Positions 1-8,198 of a stretch of DNA of 64,000 nt are shown here, in pieces. This DNA is from Streptomyces lienomycini (GTDB lineage: Bacteria; Actinomycetota; Actinomycetes; Streptomycetales; Streptomycetaceae). The stretch spans positions 3,286,001 to 3,350,000 of the forward strand of contig NZ_CP116257.1 of assembly GCF_027947595.1 (NCBI RefSeq). The letters are read 5' to 3'. The first letter of the stretch is position 1; every line of letters begins with the position of its first letter. The notes under the pieces were generated by a model that saw only the letters and a program-made list of their open reading frames with translations, was not told the origin of the DNA and did no database searches. The position numbers and the translations under genes were made by a program.

Positions 1-264
1 CGCCAGTTCGGCGGCGAGGGAGGCGCCCCACACGAAGACGAACTCCTTGCCGAAGGCCCGGCGCCGGAAGATCGGGCCCAGTTGCCGCGCGTACCGCAGC
101 GAGTCCTGCATCGGGGTGCGTGTGCTCGCCCCCACCACATCGCCGACCAGCGGGAGCCGGTGCGGCGGGTGCGGTATGCGGTGCAGTTCGGGCCAGTCCA
201 GCTCGGCACTGCGAAAGCCCTTCCGCAGTCCGTCCCGGGTCGTTTCCCTCGCGGTCGGGGCCAT
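1..264 (-). CDS. Cytochrome P450, N-terminal fragment (CYP102-like), cut by window edge
   Basis: Only the first 88 codons lie in the window; the rest of the gene runs off the left edge. The visible protein has the proline-rich hinge that precedes the first P450 helix (IPHPPHRLPLVGD, residues 30-42), then LRYARQLGPIFRRRAFG, which resembles the N-terminus of the P450 domain in CYP102-type self-sufficient P450-reductase fusions. The heme Cys and ExxR are outside the window, so the family call is by resemblance only. The ATG is preceded by AAGGGAGA at good spacing. The gene diverges from a TetR gene 121 bp away, the usual arrangement for a repressor controlling a neighbouring P450. Confidence 0.7.
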   Translation of the reverse strand, partial: MAPTARETTRDGLRKGFRSAELDWPELHRIPHPPHRLPLVGDVVGASTRTPMQDSLRYARQLGPIFRRRAFGKEFVFVWGASLAAELA

Positions 265-385
265 GACGCGATCTCCCTTGGCGCAGCGGTGTGTTGCACG
301 GGTCGGGGCAAGCGTGTTGTACATGGATTCAATAGCGCGCCCAGTCTCGTCCCGTTGTTGAACCGGCGTCAAGTAAGGTGCGGGC

Positions 386-994
386 ATGGTCGCGAACCAG
401 GGCGAGCGGACCCGCCGCCGGCTCAGTACGGGGGAGCGCCGGGAGCAGTTGCTGTCGGTGGGCGCGCGACTGTTCTCGGAGAGCCCCTACGACGAGGTCC
501 GCATCGAGCGGGTCGCCGAGATCGCCGGGGTCTCCCGCGGGCTCCTGTACCACTACTTCCCGAACAAACGGGACTTCTTCGCCGCGGTCGTCGAGCGCGA
601 GAGCGAGCGCATGCTGCGGCTGACGGCGGCCGTGCCCGGCGTCCCGGTCCGCGAGCAGCTCACCACGGGCCTCGACGCCTATCTGGAGCACGTCCGCGCC
701 CACGCGCACGGCTACCGCGCCTTCCAGCGCGCCGACGCGACCGGCGACCGGGCCGTGCGGCGGATCTACCGTCGGGCGCTCGCCGCGCAGGAACGGCAGA
801 TCCTCGCGGCCCTGGCCGCCGACCCGGAGTTCGGCCCGGCCTTCGGGGAGCGCGGGGACGTGCGGCTCGCGGTGCGCGGCTGGCTGGCGTTCACCACCGC
901 GGTCTGCCTGGAGTGGCTGCGTGATCCGGAACCGGCCCGGGAGCAGGTGCGCGATCTGTGCGCGCGGGCGCTGCTGGGCGCCATCGCGCGCTGA
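386..994 (+). CDS. TetR/AcrR family transcriptional regulator
   Basis: A 202-residue protein with the TetR N-terminal helix-turn-helix at about residues 18-65; the recognition-helix signature VSRGLLYHYFPNKRDFF is clear. The C-terminal part is a variable ligand-binding/dimer domain, so the effector cannot be named. It is divergent from the P450 on the left, which it probably represses. A weak inverted repeat TTGA-N7-TCAA (358-372) lies just upstream of the start and could be part of its operator; this is a guess. The ATG at 386 is the first in frame that keeps the whole HTH. Confidence 0.9.
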   Translation: MVANQGERTRRRLSTGERREQLLSVGARLFSESPYDEVRIERVAEIAGVSRGLLYHYFPNKRDFFAAVVERESERMLRLTAAVPGVPVREQLTTGLDAYLEHVRAHAHGYRAFQRADATGDRAVRRIYRRALAAQERQILAALAADPEFGPAFGERGDVRLAVRGWLAFTTAVCLEWLRDPEPAREQVRDLCARALLGAIAR

Positions 995-1049
995 GAACGC
1001 GCCGCCGGACCCCGCGTCGTGGTTGGCGGGACCCCCGATCTCCGATAGG

Positions 1050-1068
1050 TTAGGTGAGCCTTACCTAA
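1050..1068 (+). promoter_or_regulatory. DmdR/IdeR-type iron box
   Basis: TTAGGTGAGCCTTACCTAA is a 19-bp interrupted palindrome. It matches, on one strand or the other, the actinobacterial iron box recognised by DmdR1/IdeR (TTAGGTTAGGCTCACCTAA) at all but one or two positions. It ends 42 bp before the start of the DUF2470 gene, where a repressor would overlap the promoter. Iron-dependent repression of that gene is therefore expected; this is inferred from the site, not measured. Confidence 0.88.
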
Positions 1069-1110
1069 TGACCCTTTGCCCCATGGGATGAACTGTGAAC
1101 GGAGGTCGGG

Positions 1111-1836
1111 ATGGGAGACAGCCACGCCTGGACGGCCGCACCCGCCGCGGCGGAGCAGGCCCGCTCCGTACTCGCCGCCGCCTGGTCCTGCGCGGTGACC
1201 GCGGAGGGCGGTCGCGAGGAGTTCGTCGGCGCGCACACCGTGGCCGACGACGGCCGGGTGCTCCTGCACGTGCCCGAGGACAGCGCCCTGCTCACGGCGG
1301 CCGTCTGCGCGCCCCGCGGGGAGCCGACCGCCGTGCTGGAGTTCGCCGACGTGGCACCCGTCCCGGTGCGGGGCCGGATCAGGGCCCGGCTCTGGATCGC
1401 GGGCTGGTTCGCCGTGGCGGACGGGCACCTGGCCTTCCGGCCCACCCGCGTGGTGCTGCGGCGGCCGTCCGGTGCCGTGGTGGTCGACGTCGACGAGTTC
1501 ACCGCCGCCGAGCCCGACCCGCTGGCCCTGGCCGAGGCCCGGCTGCTGACCCACCTCGCCGACTGCCACGGCGACGCCGTACAGCGGCTGACGCGGCTCG
1601 TCGACCCGGACAGCCTGCACGGCGCGGTGCGGGTGCGGCCGCTCGCGGTCGACCGGCACGGGCTGACCCTGCGCGTCGAGCGCACCCGCGGCCACGGCGA
1701 CGTACGCCTGCCCTTCCACGCGCCCGCCGACGACGTCGCGCAACTCACGGAGCGGGTCCACGTGCTCCTCACCCAGGCGAGCGCCGCCTCCTGCCCGCGG
1801 TCCCTGCAGCGGCAGCGCACGGACGGCGACGGCTGA
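1111..1836 (+). CDS. DUF2470 domain protein, iron regulated
   Basis: A 241-residue soluble protein without signal peptide or membrane segment. The region from about residue 135 (ALAEARLLTHLADCHGDAV) to about 220 looks like the DUF2470 domain, also found at the C-terminus of HugZ-type haem-utilisation proteins. The N-terminal half resembles the flavin-binding split barrel of pyridoxamine-phosphate-oxidase-like proteins but lacks a diagnostic motif. In Streptomyces such genes often belong to the iron-limitation regulon. The iron box directly upstream and the strong ribosome site (GGAGGT, 6 nt before ATG) fit that. A role in handling haem or siderophore iron is inferred from family and control. 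Confidence 0.82.
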   Translation: MGDSHAWTAAPAAAEQARSVLAAAWSCAVTAEGGREEFVGAHTVADDGRVLLHVPEDSALLTAAVCAPRGEPTAVLEFADVAPVPVRGRIRARLWIAGWFAVADGHLAFRPTRVVLRRPSGAVVVDVDEFTAAEPDPLALAEARLLTHLADCHGDAVQRLTRLVDPDSLHGAVRVRPLAVDRHGLTLRVERTRGHGDVRLPFHAPADDVAQLTERVHVLLTQASAASCPRSLQRQRTDGDG

Positions 1837-1841
1837 GCCCC

Positions 1842-1889
1842 GCCCCTCCCGGTCCCCGCCCCTCCCGGTCCCCGCCCCTACCAGTCCCC
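1842..1889. repeat. 16-bp tandem repeat between convergent genes
   Basis: Two perfect head-to-tail copies of a 16-bp C-rich unit (GCCCCTCCCGGTCCCC at 1842-1857 and 1858-1873) and a third, diverged copy run into the 3' end of the next gene. It sits just after the stop of the DUF2470 gene. It does not form an obvious hairpin, so it looks like slippage-type duplication, not a terminator. Confidence 0.75.
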
Positions 1890-2939
1890 GTCCCGCACGG
1901 GCTTGCCAGGGGTGTCCCCGAGGGGGTTGATCTGCGGGGGCGCGGGTGCCTGCCACGGTTCGTGGTCGTCCCCGATCCAGTCCCCGACCGGCTTGACGTC
2001 CCGGAGCGGTTCGGCGGGCGCGAGATCGTGGGCGTCCTGGTCGTAGTAGTCGTACCAGGGCAGACCGGCGCGGGTGTAGGCGGCCCGGTCCACCGGGGAC
2101 GGCGGCGGCGCCTCGCCGGTGATGCGGCGCCACTCGGGCGGCGTCACCAGGTGCACGAAGACCCGGCCGGACGGCCGCTCGGCCCAGTCCGTCAACGGCC
2201 GCGCGTCGCGGTACACCTCCTGGCGCATGGTCCCCCCGACGCCCAGGCCCATGGCGGGCGCGGACCGGGGCCGGGCCGCGCCCGCGTAACCCGGTGCCGC
2301 GCCCGGGGCGGCCGGGGCCGCCGCCGGCGCAGGGGCCCCGAGAGCGCCGAAGGCCCCGCCCGAACGGGCCGCCCTGCGCCGCACTTCGGCGCGGCGCCGC
2401 TCCTCCTCGCGCCAGCGGGCCAGCTCCGTGTCGTTGAGGGTGAACGCCTGCAGCTGGACGCCGCCCCACACCTCCTCGCCGGTGACCTGACCCTCGACGG
2501 TCGCCCCCATGCCCAGCGGCACCGCCACGAACTGGCGGACCGTGCCCGTCCCGGAGTTGATGCCGTCCAGCCAGGGCTGGCGGGGCAGGACCAGGTAGTT
2601 CTGCGGATCCCCGGACAGCCGGTCGCTCCAGGGCCTGCCCGAGACCGCGCACACCTTGCCCGCCCCGACCTGGAGCGCGGCGGGCTCCTTCGTACCGGCG
2701 AAACTCAGCCACATGGCCTCCCGCAGGTACACCGGCAGCATCACGCCACCGCGCGCCCGCCACGCCTCGGGCACGGTGTCCGCGTAGTCGGCGACCCGGC
2801 GGACCGGGAACTCGCCGAGTCCGGGAGGCAGCGGATGCGTGCCCGTCTCGGGCAGCCGCAGGGTGCGGACGAAACGCACCGCCGCACCGCCCGGCAGCAC
2901 CAGCCGGTTCCCGTCGATCCGCACACCGGTGTCGGTCAT
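1878..2939 (-). CDS. Conserved hypothetical protein (integral role unknown)
   Basis: A 353-residue protein whose function I do not recognise. The first ~190 residues look like one globular unit (DNRLVLPGG-type start, a tract with LREAMWLSF and QPWLDGINSGTGTVRQF). The second half has a charged helix (residues ~185-205), an Ala/Pro/Gly-rich linker (~205-245) and a C-terminal Asp/Pro-rich part with WYDYYDQDAHD. No signal peptide or transmembrane segment. The start at 2939 is preferred over an upstream GTG because GGAGGGGG lies 8 nt before it. The wording resembles proteins often seen in Streptomyces with no assigned role. Confidence 0.7.
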   Translation of the reverse strand: MTDTGVRIDGNRLVLPGGAAVRFVRTLRLPETGTHPLPPGLGEFPVRRVADYADTVPEAWRARGGVMLPVYLREAMWLSFAGTKEPAALQVGAGKVCAVSGRPWSDRLSGDPQNYLVLPRQPWLDGINSGTGTVRQFVAVPLGMGATVEGQVTGEEVWGGVQLQAFTLNDTELARWREEERRRAEVRRRAARSGGAFGALGAPAPAAAPAAPGAAPGYAGAARPRSAPAMGLGVGGTMRQEVYRDARPLTDWAERPSGRVFVHLVTPPEWRRITGEAPPPSPVDRAAYTRAGLPWYDYYDQDAHDLAPAEPLRDVKPVGDWIGDDHEPWQAPAPPQINPLGDTPGKPVRDGDW

Positions 2940-2999
2940 CCGAACGCCCCCTCCATCGCCGCCCACCGACGCGTGGGCCCGTCGACTGTTCCTCGTCTC

Positions 3000-4274
3000 T
3001 CAGGAGGAACGCCGCGCGGTGGTCCCGCGGTTCCGCCGGCCGAGTCCGCGGAGCCGGCGGAGTCCGGCCCGCACCCGGTCCCGCAGCCGGGTCAGGCGCG
3101 GCATGCGCTCGCGCTGCTCGCGCGTGTGACGGTCCAGCTCCTCCAGGAGCCGGCGGGAGCGGTGCTCGGTGTCCATCTCGTCGATGATCCGGTTCACCTC
3201 GGCCAGTACCGCGCCCCGCAGCTGCCACTGCCCGGCGTCCCGCCTGACCTCCTCGAGCAGCAGGTCGGCCAGCCTGTCCCGGGTGGCCGCGGCCTGGCGC
3301 AACTCGGCGGTCAGCCGCTCCTCCGCGGACTCGGCGTTCTCGCTCGCGTTGCTGGTGACCAGCACCGAGAAGCTCACCACGGCGTCGGCGATCTCGGACA
3401 GCAGCTGCTGGACGGCGGCCCCCGTCTCCGGCGCGAACAGGGGTTCTGGCTCCCGCTCCTTGGCCAGGTCGGTGAAGCTGCGCGCGAGGACCCGCATGAC
3501 CACGGTGCAGATCTCCAGGGTGTCCAGGCCGGTGCGCAGCACCACCCGGTGCAGCAGTCCCTCGCGCACCCGGGGGTTGAGCCGCAGGCTGTCCTCGGCC
3601 TGGCGCAGGTCCTCGTCCACCTCGCCGATGTCGTGGTCGAGCCGGCGTGCCTCGTGCAACCGGGCCGCCGCCTCGTGGAACGGCGTGCTCCCGGCGGCCT
3701 CCTCACCCATGCGCAGCAGCAGTTGGCGCACCTGGCGGGCCAGCCCCACGACGGACTCGCCGGCCTGCTCCACCCACACCGGAGGCGCGAGGACCAGGTT
3801 GAACGCCAGTCCGACGATCGCCCCGATCAGGGTCTCCACCACCCGGGCCCACGCCAGGCTCCCGTGCGAGGTCACGCCGAGCACCAGCATCGCGCTGATC
3901 GCCACCTCGGCGGTGAACTCCTCGGCGCGCACCAGGTGTCCCACCCCCAGCGCCGCCACGATGATCAGGGCCAGGCTCCACCAGCTCAGCCCGACCAGCT
4001 GACTGAAGGCGATGGCGACCAGGACACCGGCCACCACGGCGTTCACCCGGCGGAAGCTCATCTTCAGCGTCGCGTACAGGGTCACCTGGACGACCAGCAG
4101 GGCGGTCAGCGGCGCGGTGAGCGGTGCCGCCGACTTGTCGGGGGTCAGCCGCACCGCGATGACGAAGGCGATCGAGGCCGCGGCGGCGGAGCGCAGGGCC
4201 TGCACGACCACGGGGTCCCGAAGCCACTTCACCCGCCGCAGGGCCGACGCCGCGGCCGCACGCACATCCCGCAT
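3000..4274 (-). CDS. FUSC-family (aromatic acid exporter-like) membrane protein
   Basis: A 424-residue protein. The first ~165 residues hold about five hydrophobic helices (for example SAAAASIAFVIAVRL, VNAVVAGVLVAIAF, SLALIIVAALGVGHLV, LIGAIVGLAFNLVLAPP). A long charged, helical cytoplasmic part rich in Arg/Glu follows. This is the layout of the ArAE/FUSC family, whose known members export aromatic acids or fusaric acid. The substrate here is unknown. A second, similar gene lies at 8199-9407. The gene stands alone in its orientation, with a 60-bp gap to the hypothetical gene downstream. Confidence 0.85.
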   Translation of the reverse strand: MRDVRAAAASALRRVKWLRDPVVVQALRSAAAASIAFVIAVRLTPDKSAAPLTAPLTALLVVQVTLYATLKMSFRRVNAVVAGVLVAIAFSQLVGLSWWSLALIIVAALGVGHLVRAEEFTAEVAISAMLVLGVTSHGSLAWARVVETLIGAIVGLAFNLVLAPPVWVEQAGESVVGLARQVRQLLLRMGEEAAGSTPFHEAAARLHEARRLDHDIGEVDEDLRQAEDSLRLNPRVREGLLHRVVLRTGLDTLEICTVVMRVLARSFTDLAKEREPEPLFAPETGAAVQQLLSEIADAVVSFSVLVTSNASENAESAEERLTAELRQAAATRDRLADLLLEEVRRDAGQWQLRGAVLAEVNRIIDEMDTEHRSRRLLEELDRHTREQRERMPRLTRLRDRVRAGLRRLRGLGRRNRGTTARRSS

Positions 4275-4381
4275 CCTCGGGCTGTTCCCTTCCGCAGGCG
4301 CCTCGATACGTGTCCGATCAGGACGGTATCCGCACGCGGGCCGCCCAACCCCTTCTCACGCGCCGTGCGCCGCCGGACGGG

Positions 4382-4876
4382 TCAGGCGGTCACCTTGGCG
4401 ACGAAGGCGGACAGGTTGCCCAGGGTCCGGGCGACCTGTTCCTCCAGGGTGAGGCTCTCCTCGAACCGGGCGCCGCTCTGCGAGACCTTCTTGCCCCGCA
4501 GGTACAGGGAGCAGGCGAGGTCGGTGCACATGTACAGGCCGACCGAGTTGCCCTCACGGCCGGCCGCGCCCGCCCTGCGCGCGGTCATCAGCGACACCCC
4601 GCCCCGCGGATGGGTGGTCAGGCACAGCGCGCACATGCTCCGCTGGAAGTAGCCGCTGCGGGCCTGCTGGAACCGCAGGGCCACACCGGTGAGCCGCCCG
4701 CCGTGCTCGGTGACCAGGTAGCTGCGGTCCGGCGCCCCCTGATCCCGCCAGCCGAGGAAGTCGAGATCGTCCCAGGGGCGCTCGTCGAGATCGCGGGGAA
4801 GGGCCAGGCGCTTGGCCTCGCCCTTCGAGCAGTTGATGAAGGAAGTGCGGATGTCCTGCTCGCCGAGTGCTCTCAC
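4382..4876 (-). CDS. FBP domain protein with treble-clef zinc finger
   Basis: A 164-residue protein. Its central part has the pattern CALCLTTHPRGGVSLMTARR followed by CTDLAC, which matches the C-terminal treble-clef zinc finger of the FBP family (named after fibronectin-binding-like proteins and related to the EF-G-binding protein of fusidic-acid resistance). The paired CxxC and CxxxxC would bind one zinc. A ribosome-associated role is possible by family relation but unproven. The start is GTG at 4876, with GGGGAGG just upstream. An inverted repeat at 4931-4949 lies in its promoter region. Confidence 0.8.
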   Translation of the reverse strand: MRALGEQDIRTSFINCSKGEAKRLALPRDLDERPWDDLDFLGWRDQGAPDRSYLVTEHGGRLTGVALRFQQARSGYFQRSMCALCLTTHPRGGVSLMTARRAGAAGREGNSVGLYMCTDLACSLYLRGKKVSQSGARFEESLTLEEQVARTLGNLSAFVAKVTA

Positions 4877-4930
4877 GGGAGCCTCCCCTTGCGTGTCGAC
4901 ATGGCGGAGTCGCGCGGTGACGCGACCGTG

Positions 4931-4949
4931 AACCTAGGGGCTCTAGGTT
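4931..4949. promoter_or_regulatory. Inverted repeat AACCTAG-N5-CTAGGTT, operator candidate
   Basis: Perfect 7-bp arms separated by GGGCT, in the 221-bp gap between the divergent FBP gene and the ROK regulator, 55 bp upstream of the FBP start. Size and place suit a repressor site, perhaps for the ROK protein itself. No protein-DNA evidence is available. Confidence 0.5.
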
Positions 4950-5097
4950 TCCGCCTAGCGTAAGTAGCTCACGGTGGAGGCCGCCAGTGGATTTCCGCGG
5001 AGCGCGAGTTCATAGCATGAATTAAGGGCAAAGGGAAGTCGCGTGCGGCAGTCCGGCAGAGGTATGTTGCAGACCGGGCACGTACGGGAGGAACCAC

Positions 5098-6387
5098 ATG
5101 GCGGGGCGGAGCGGGCGCACGGTGCGCGACCTCAGGAGGGCCAACCGCACGGCGGTGCTGCAACGGCTCTACTTCGACGGACCGCTCAGCCGCTTCGAAC
5201 TGGGCCCGGCGACCGGCCTCAGCTCCGGCTCCGTCAGCAACGTGGTCGCCGACCTGGTCGCCGACGGGCTGGTGGAGGAGGCGGGCAGCGTCGACTCCGA
5301 CGGCGGCCGCCCCCGCACCCTGCTGCGCGTGTCCCCCGCCAGCGGCCACATGATCGGCGTGGACGTCGGAGAGACCCGGGTGCGGGTCGAACTGTTCGAC
5401 CTGACGCTCACCGAACTCGCCCGCGCCGAACGCCCCCTGGCCCAGCAGCGCTACGACGTCGACGTCATCGTCGGTCACATCCGCGACGGCGTCGCCGAGG
5501 TGCTGGCCGCGACCGGTCTCCCGCCCGAGCGGCTGCTCGGCGCCGGGATCGGCGTCCCCGGCATCGTCGAGCACACCGCCGACCGCGGCGCCGTGGTGCA
5601 CGGCCAGACCATCGGCTGGGACGCGGTCCCGCTGGAGGCACTGCTCCGCGCCGGCTCGCCGCTGCCCGACAGCGTGCCGTACCTCATCGACAACGGCGCC
5701 AAGACGCTCGGCCAGGCCGAGATGTGGTTCGGCGCCGGGCGCGGCGCCCGCAACGCGGTCGTGGTCCTCTTCGGCTCCGGCGTCGGCGCCAGCCTCGTCA
5801 CCCCCGACGTGGAACAGGGCCGGGCGGTCGAGTGGGGGCACCTGACGGTCCGGGTCCGCGGACGCCGCTGCCGGTGCGGCGCGCTCGGCTGCCTGGAGGC
5901 GTACGCGGGCGCCGAGTCACTGCTGGCCCGCTGGCGGGAGGAGGGCGGACGGGTGCCGGAGGGCACCGACGAGGAGGGTGCCCTCACCGCGATGCTGGCC
6001 GCCGCCCACCCGGCGGGGGGCGAGGCGGCCGACCCGGTCGCGCTCGCCGTCCTGGAGGAGACCGCCGAGTACCTGGGCGCGGGCCTGTCCGACCTCATCA
6101 ACCTCTTCCAGCCCGAGCGCATCCTCATCGGCGGCTGGGCCGGCCTCCAGCTCGGCACCCGCTTCCTGCCCGCCGTACGCCGCCACGCCGTGTCGTACGC
6201 GCTGCGCCACCCCGCCAGGAAGGTCACCGTCGACCTCGGGCGGCTCGGCCCCGACGCGGTCACCGTCGGCGCCGCGATCCTGCCGCTGGCCGACTTCTTC
6301 GCACGGGGCGGACGCCGCCCCGAACCGGCCCCCGAGGACCCGGTGCCCGCCTGGCGCACGGCGCTCGAGGAGCGTGCGCCGCACTGA
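5098..6387 (+). CDS. ROK family transcriptional regulator / sugar kinase-like (NagC/XylR type)
   Basis: A 429-residue protein. Residues 1-75 form a winged helix-turn-helix (LSRFELGPATGLSSGSVSN). From about residue 85 the ROK fold begins with the phosphate-binding IGVDVGETRVRVELFD. The zinc-binding ROK signature CRCGALGCLEAYAG is at about residues 258-271. The HTH plus ROK combination marks a sugar-responsive repressor. The ligand is not evident; the ATP and sugar residues look intact, so kinase activity cannot be excluded. It starts at ATG with GGGAGG 6 nt upstream. The adjacent small acidic gene may be co-transcribed. Confidence 0.88.
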   Translation: MAGRSGRTVRDLRRANRTAVLQRLYFDGPLSRFELGPATGLSSGSVSNVVADLVADGLVEEAGSVDSDGGRPRTLLRVSPASGHMIGVDVGETRVRVELFDLTLTELARAERPLAQQRYDVDVIVGHIRDGVAEVLAATGLPPERLLGAGIGVPGIVEHTADRGAVVHGQTIGWDAVPLEALLRAGSPLPDSVPYLIDNGAKTLGQAEMWFGAGRGARNAVVVLFGSGVGASLVTPDVEQGRAVEWGHLTVRVRGRRCRCGALGCLEAYAGAESLLARWREEGGRVPEGTDEEGALTAMLAAAHPAGGEAADPVALAVLEETAEYLGAGLSDLINLFQPERILIGGWAGLQLGTRFLPAVRRHAVSYALRHPARKVTVDLGRLGPDAVTVGAAILPLADFFARGGRRPEPAPEDPVPAWRTALEERAPH

Positions 6388-6458
6388 GGTTTCGCCGGTC
6401 ACCGGGGAGGTACCCGCCGACGCTCGGACCACCGGACGACCACGGGAAGGAGCGTGCC

Positions 6459-6767
6459 GTGTCCGACCACCGCCACGACGAAGCGGGTGAGAACGCCGCC
6501 CCCGTGCCGCGCGACATGCCGGACCAGCAGGCCGGGGACCACGACGACCCCTGGGAGGCCGCCGCGCCCACCCGCGAGCAGCGGGAGCACCGCCAGGGCC
6601 TGGAGAACGAACGACCCGACGGCGGCGACACCGACGACGAAGCAGCGGACGCCGGGTCCGCGGACGACGTACCGGACACCGACGAGGCGGGCACGGGCCG
6701 GCAGGGCGCACCGCACTCGGCGGCCGTGCACCCCGAGCACCCGGTGCCCGACGAGTCGCCGGGCTGA
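6459..6767 (+). CDS. Small acidic hydrophilic protein, hypothetical
   Basis: A 102-residue protein with no hydrophobic segment, rich in Asp, Glu, Pro, Ala and Gly. It looks intrinsically disordered (tracts such as GGDTDDEAADAGSADD). I do not recognise a family. The GTG start at 6459 is supported by GAAGGAG about 7 nt upstream and by strongly GC-biased third positions. It follows the ROK gene by 71 bp and is closed by a strong terminator hairpin at 6781-6820, so the two probably form one transcript. Confidence 0.65.
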   Translation: MSDHRHDEAGENAAPVPRDMPDQQAGDHDDPWEAAAPTREQREHRQGLENERPDGGDTDDEAADAGSADDVPDTDEAGTGRQGAPHSAAVHPEHPVPDESPG

Positions 6768-6780
6768 ACGGCGCACACGC

Positions 6781-6820
6781 GCGAGGGGCGGCGGGCCCGC
6801 ACGGGTCCGCCGCCCCTCGC
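6781..6820. terminator. Terminator hairpin (14-bp stem), bidirectional
   Basis: GCGAGGGGCGGCGG pairs perfectly with CCGCCGCCCCTCGC around a 12-nt loop. It sits between the convergent ends of the small acidic gene (+) and the epimerase gene (-), so it can stop both. There is no U-tract, as is usual in Streptomyces. Confidence 0.85.
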
Positions 6821-6837
6821 GTCGTGCCGTACGGCGC

Positions 6838-7869
6838 TCAGCCCACCTTGCGCCCCCGCATGGGCACCGTGTCGGTCCCGGCGCCCTCCTGGAGGCCCCG
6901 CAGGAACTCCTCCAGCACCTCCGTGGCCGTACGCGTCGCCCGCCAGCCCAGCTCCGCGCGCGCCCGCGTGCAGTCCATGAGCGGCAGCCGCAGCACCGCG
7001 TCGAACAGGTGCGGGGAGGCCGGCAGCAGCCGCAGCCCCCACGCGGCGGCGATCGCCGAGCGGGCCGCGGTCCGGGGCAGCCGCCGCGGACGCACCCCGA
7101 TCAGCTCGCCCAGCAACGCGGCGTCCACCGGCGGCTCGGCCGCGAGGTTGAACGCGCCCCGGGCGTCCTTCGAACGCGCCGCCAGCCGGTACGCGTGGGC
7201 CGCGTCGTCCGTGTGCAGGGCCTGCACCCGCAGACCGGGGATGTCCGGCAGGAAGGGGAGCAGCTCCGGACGCGCCGCCGGACCCGGCAGGAACCGGCCG
7301 CCGAAGATCCGGCGCTGCTCGCTGGCCGACTCCCGCTTGAAGAGGAAGGCCGGACGCATCCGCACCACCCGGACGCCGGGGTGGTCGCGTTCGAAGGTGT
7401 CCAGGGTCCGTTCCAGATAGGCCTTCTCCCGGCAGTACGCGGCGTCCGGCCAGCCGTGCGTCGGCCACGACTCGTCCACGGCGTGGTTCTTCGGCCCCGG
7501 CGAGTAGGCGCCGACGGACGAGGCGTGCACCAGCGCGGGCACCCCGGCCTCGGCCACAGCGTCGAAGACCCGGATGGAGCCGAGTACGTTGGTGCGCCAG
7601 GTCGTCGCCGGGTCGTGCGTCGGCTGGAACGCCCAGGCCAGATGGATCACGGCGTCGGCGCCGGCGAAGTGGCCGGCCAGGTCGCTCTGCTCGGAGGCCA
7701 GGTCGACCGCGGCCCACTCGGTCTTGGCGGGCGACCACCCGGGGATGCGCCGGGCCAGCCCCAGTACGGTCCCCACCTCCGGATCCTCGGAGAGAAGCCG
7801 CACCACGCTGGTGCCGACGTTGCCCGTGGCGCCCGTGACCACGATCCTGCTGCCCGTTGTGCTGCTCAC
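6838..7869 (-). CDS. NAD-dependent epimerase/dehydratase family protein
   Basis: A 343-residue extended short-chain dehydrogenase. The N-terminal Rossmann motif is VVTGATGNVG (residues ~11-20). The catalytic Ser/Tyr/Lys region shows HASSVGAYSPG and then AAYCREKAYLE, giving the YxxxK-type motif as Y-C-R-E-K. The C-terminal half is the variable substrate domain, so the substrate is unknown. The GTG start at 7869 has AAGGAG 6 nt upstream. It is a single-gene unit, followed by the shared terminator. Confidence 0.88.
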   Translation of the reverse strand: MSSTTGSRIVVTGATGNVGTSVVRLLSEDPEVGTVLGLARRIPGWSPAKTEWAAVDLASEQSDLAGHFAGADAVIHLAWAFQPTHDPATTWRTNVLGSIRVFDAVAEAGVPALVHASSVGAYSPGPKNHAVDESWPTHGWPDAAYCREKAYLERTLDTFERDHPGVRVVRMRPAFLFKRESASEQRRIFGGRFLPGPAARPELLPFLPDIPGLRVQALHTDDAAHAYRLAARSKDARGAFNLAAEPPVDAALLGELIGVRPRRLPRTAARSAIAAAWGLRLLPASPHLFDAVLRLPLMDCTRARAELGWRATRTATEVLEEFLRGLQEGAGTDTVPMRGRKVG

Positions 7870-8198
7870 CCTGTGCTCCTTCCGGCGGCGCTGCGCGTGC
7901 GGAGAGCACCGGGTACCCGCCGCCCGGGAGGGACACGCGCGAGAAGCGCGCGCCGGGCAGGGGCGCGGACACGGGGAAGCCCCGACCGCGACGGGGGAAT
8001 CACGGCCGGGGCGGCTCGGGGTGGATACGGATGGCGGTCGCCTCTCGGCGAAACGCTCCACAGGGCTTCAGCCGAACGATCGTCCCTGTGGGCAAATGGT
8101 GAGGCCCGGGGACACTGTCCCATCCGTACCCACGGTGTGTTCAACGGAGGAACCCCCGCCGGTGTTCCACCGTTCGTCGCGGTTTGGGGTGATGTGTG
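7870..8198. other. Intergenic region, 329 bp, with inverted repeat
   Basis: No convincing gene is present. It should hold the promoter of the epimerase gene and the end of the FUSC transcript, both on the minus strand. The main structured element is the CCACAGGG/CCCTGTGG inverted repeat at 8058-8091. No start codon with a good ribosome site and coding-type codon use was found on either strand. Confidence 0.5.
8058..8091. promoter_or_regulatory. Inverted repeat CCACAGGG-N18-CCCTGTGG
   Basis: Perfect 8-bp arms about 190 bp upstream of the epimerase start and about 110 bp downstream of the FUSC stop. It may be a terminator-like hairpin for FUSC (long loop, so weak) or a regulatory site. Confidence 0.4.

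Noticed and set aside
766..3228. Very long minus-strand open frame (820 residues) and a 1185-residue plus-strand frame across 1-4.6 kb
   Set aside because: They overlap well-supported genes on the other strand or in other frames and show Arg/Gly/Pro-rich, low-complexity composition typical of GC-rich shadow frames.
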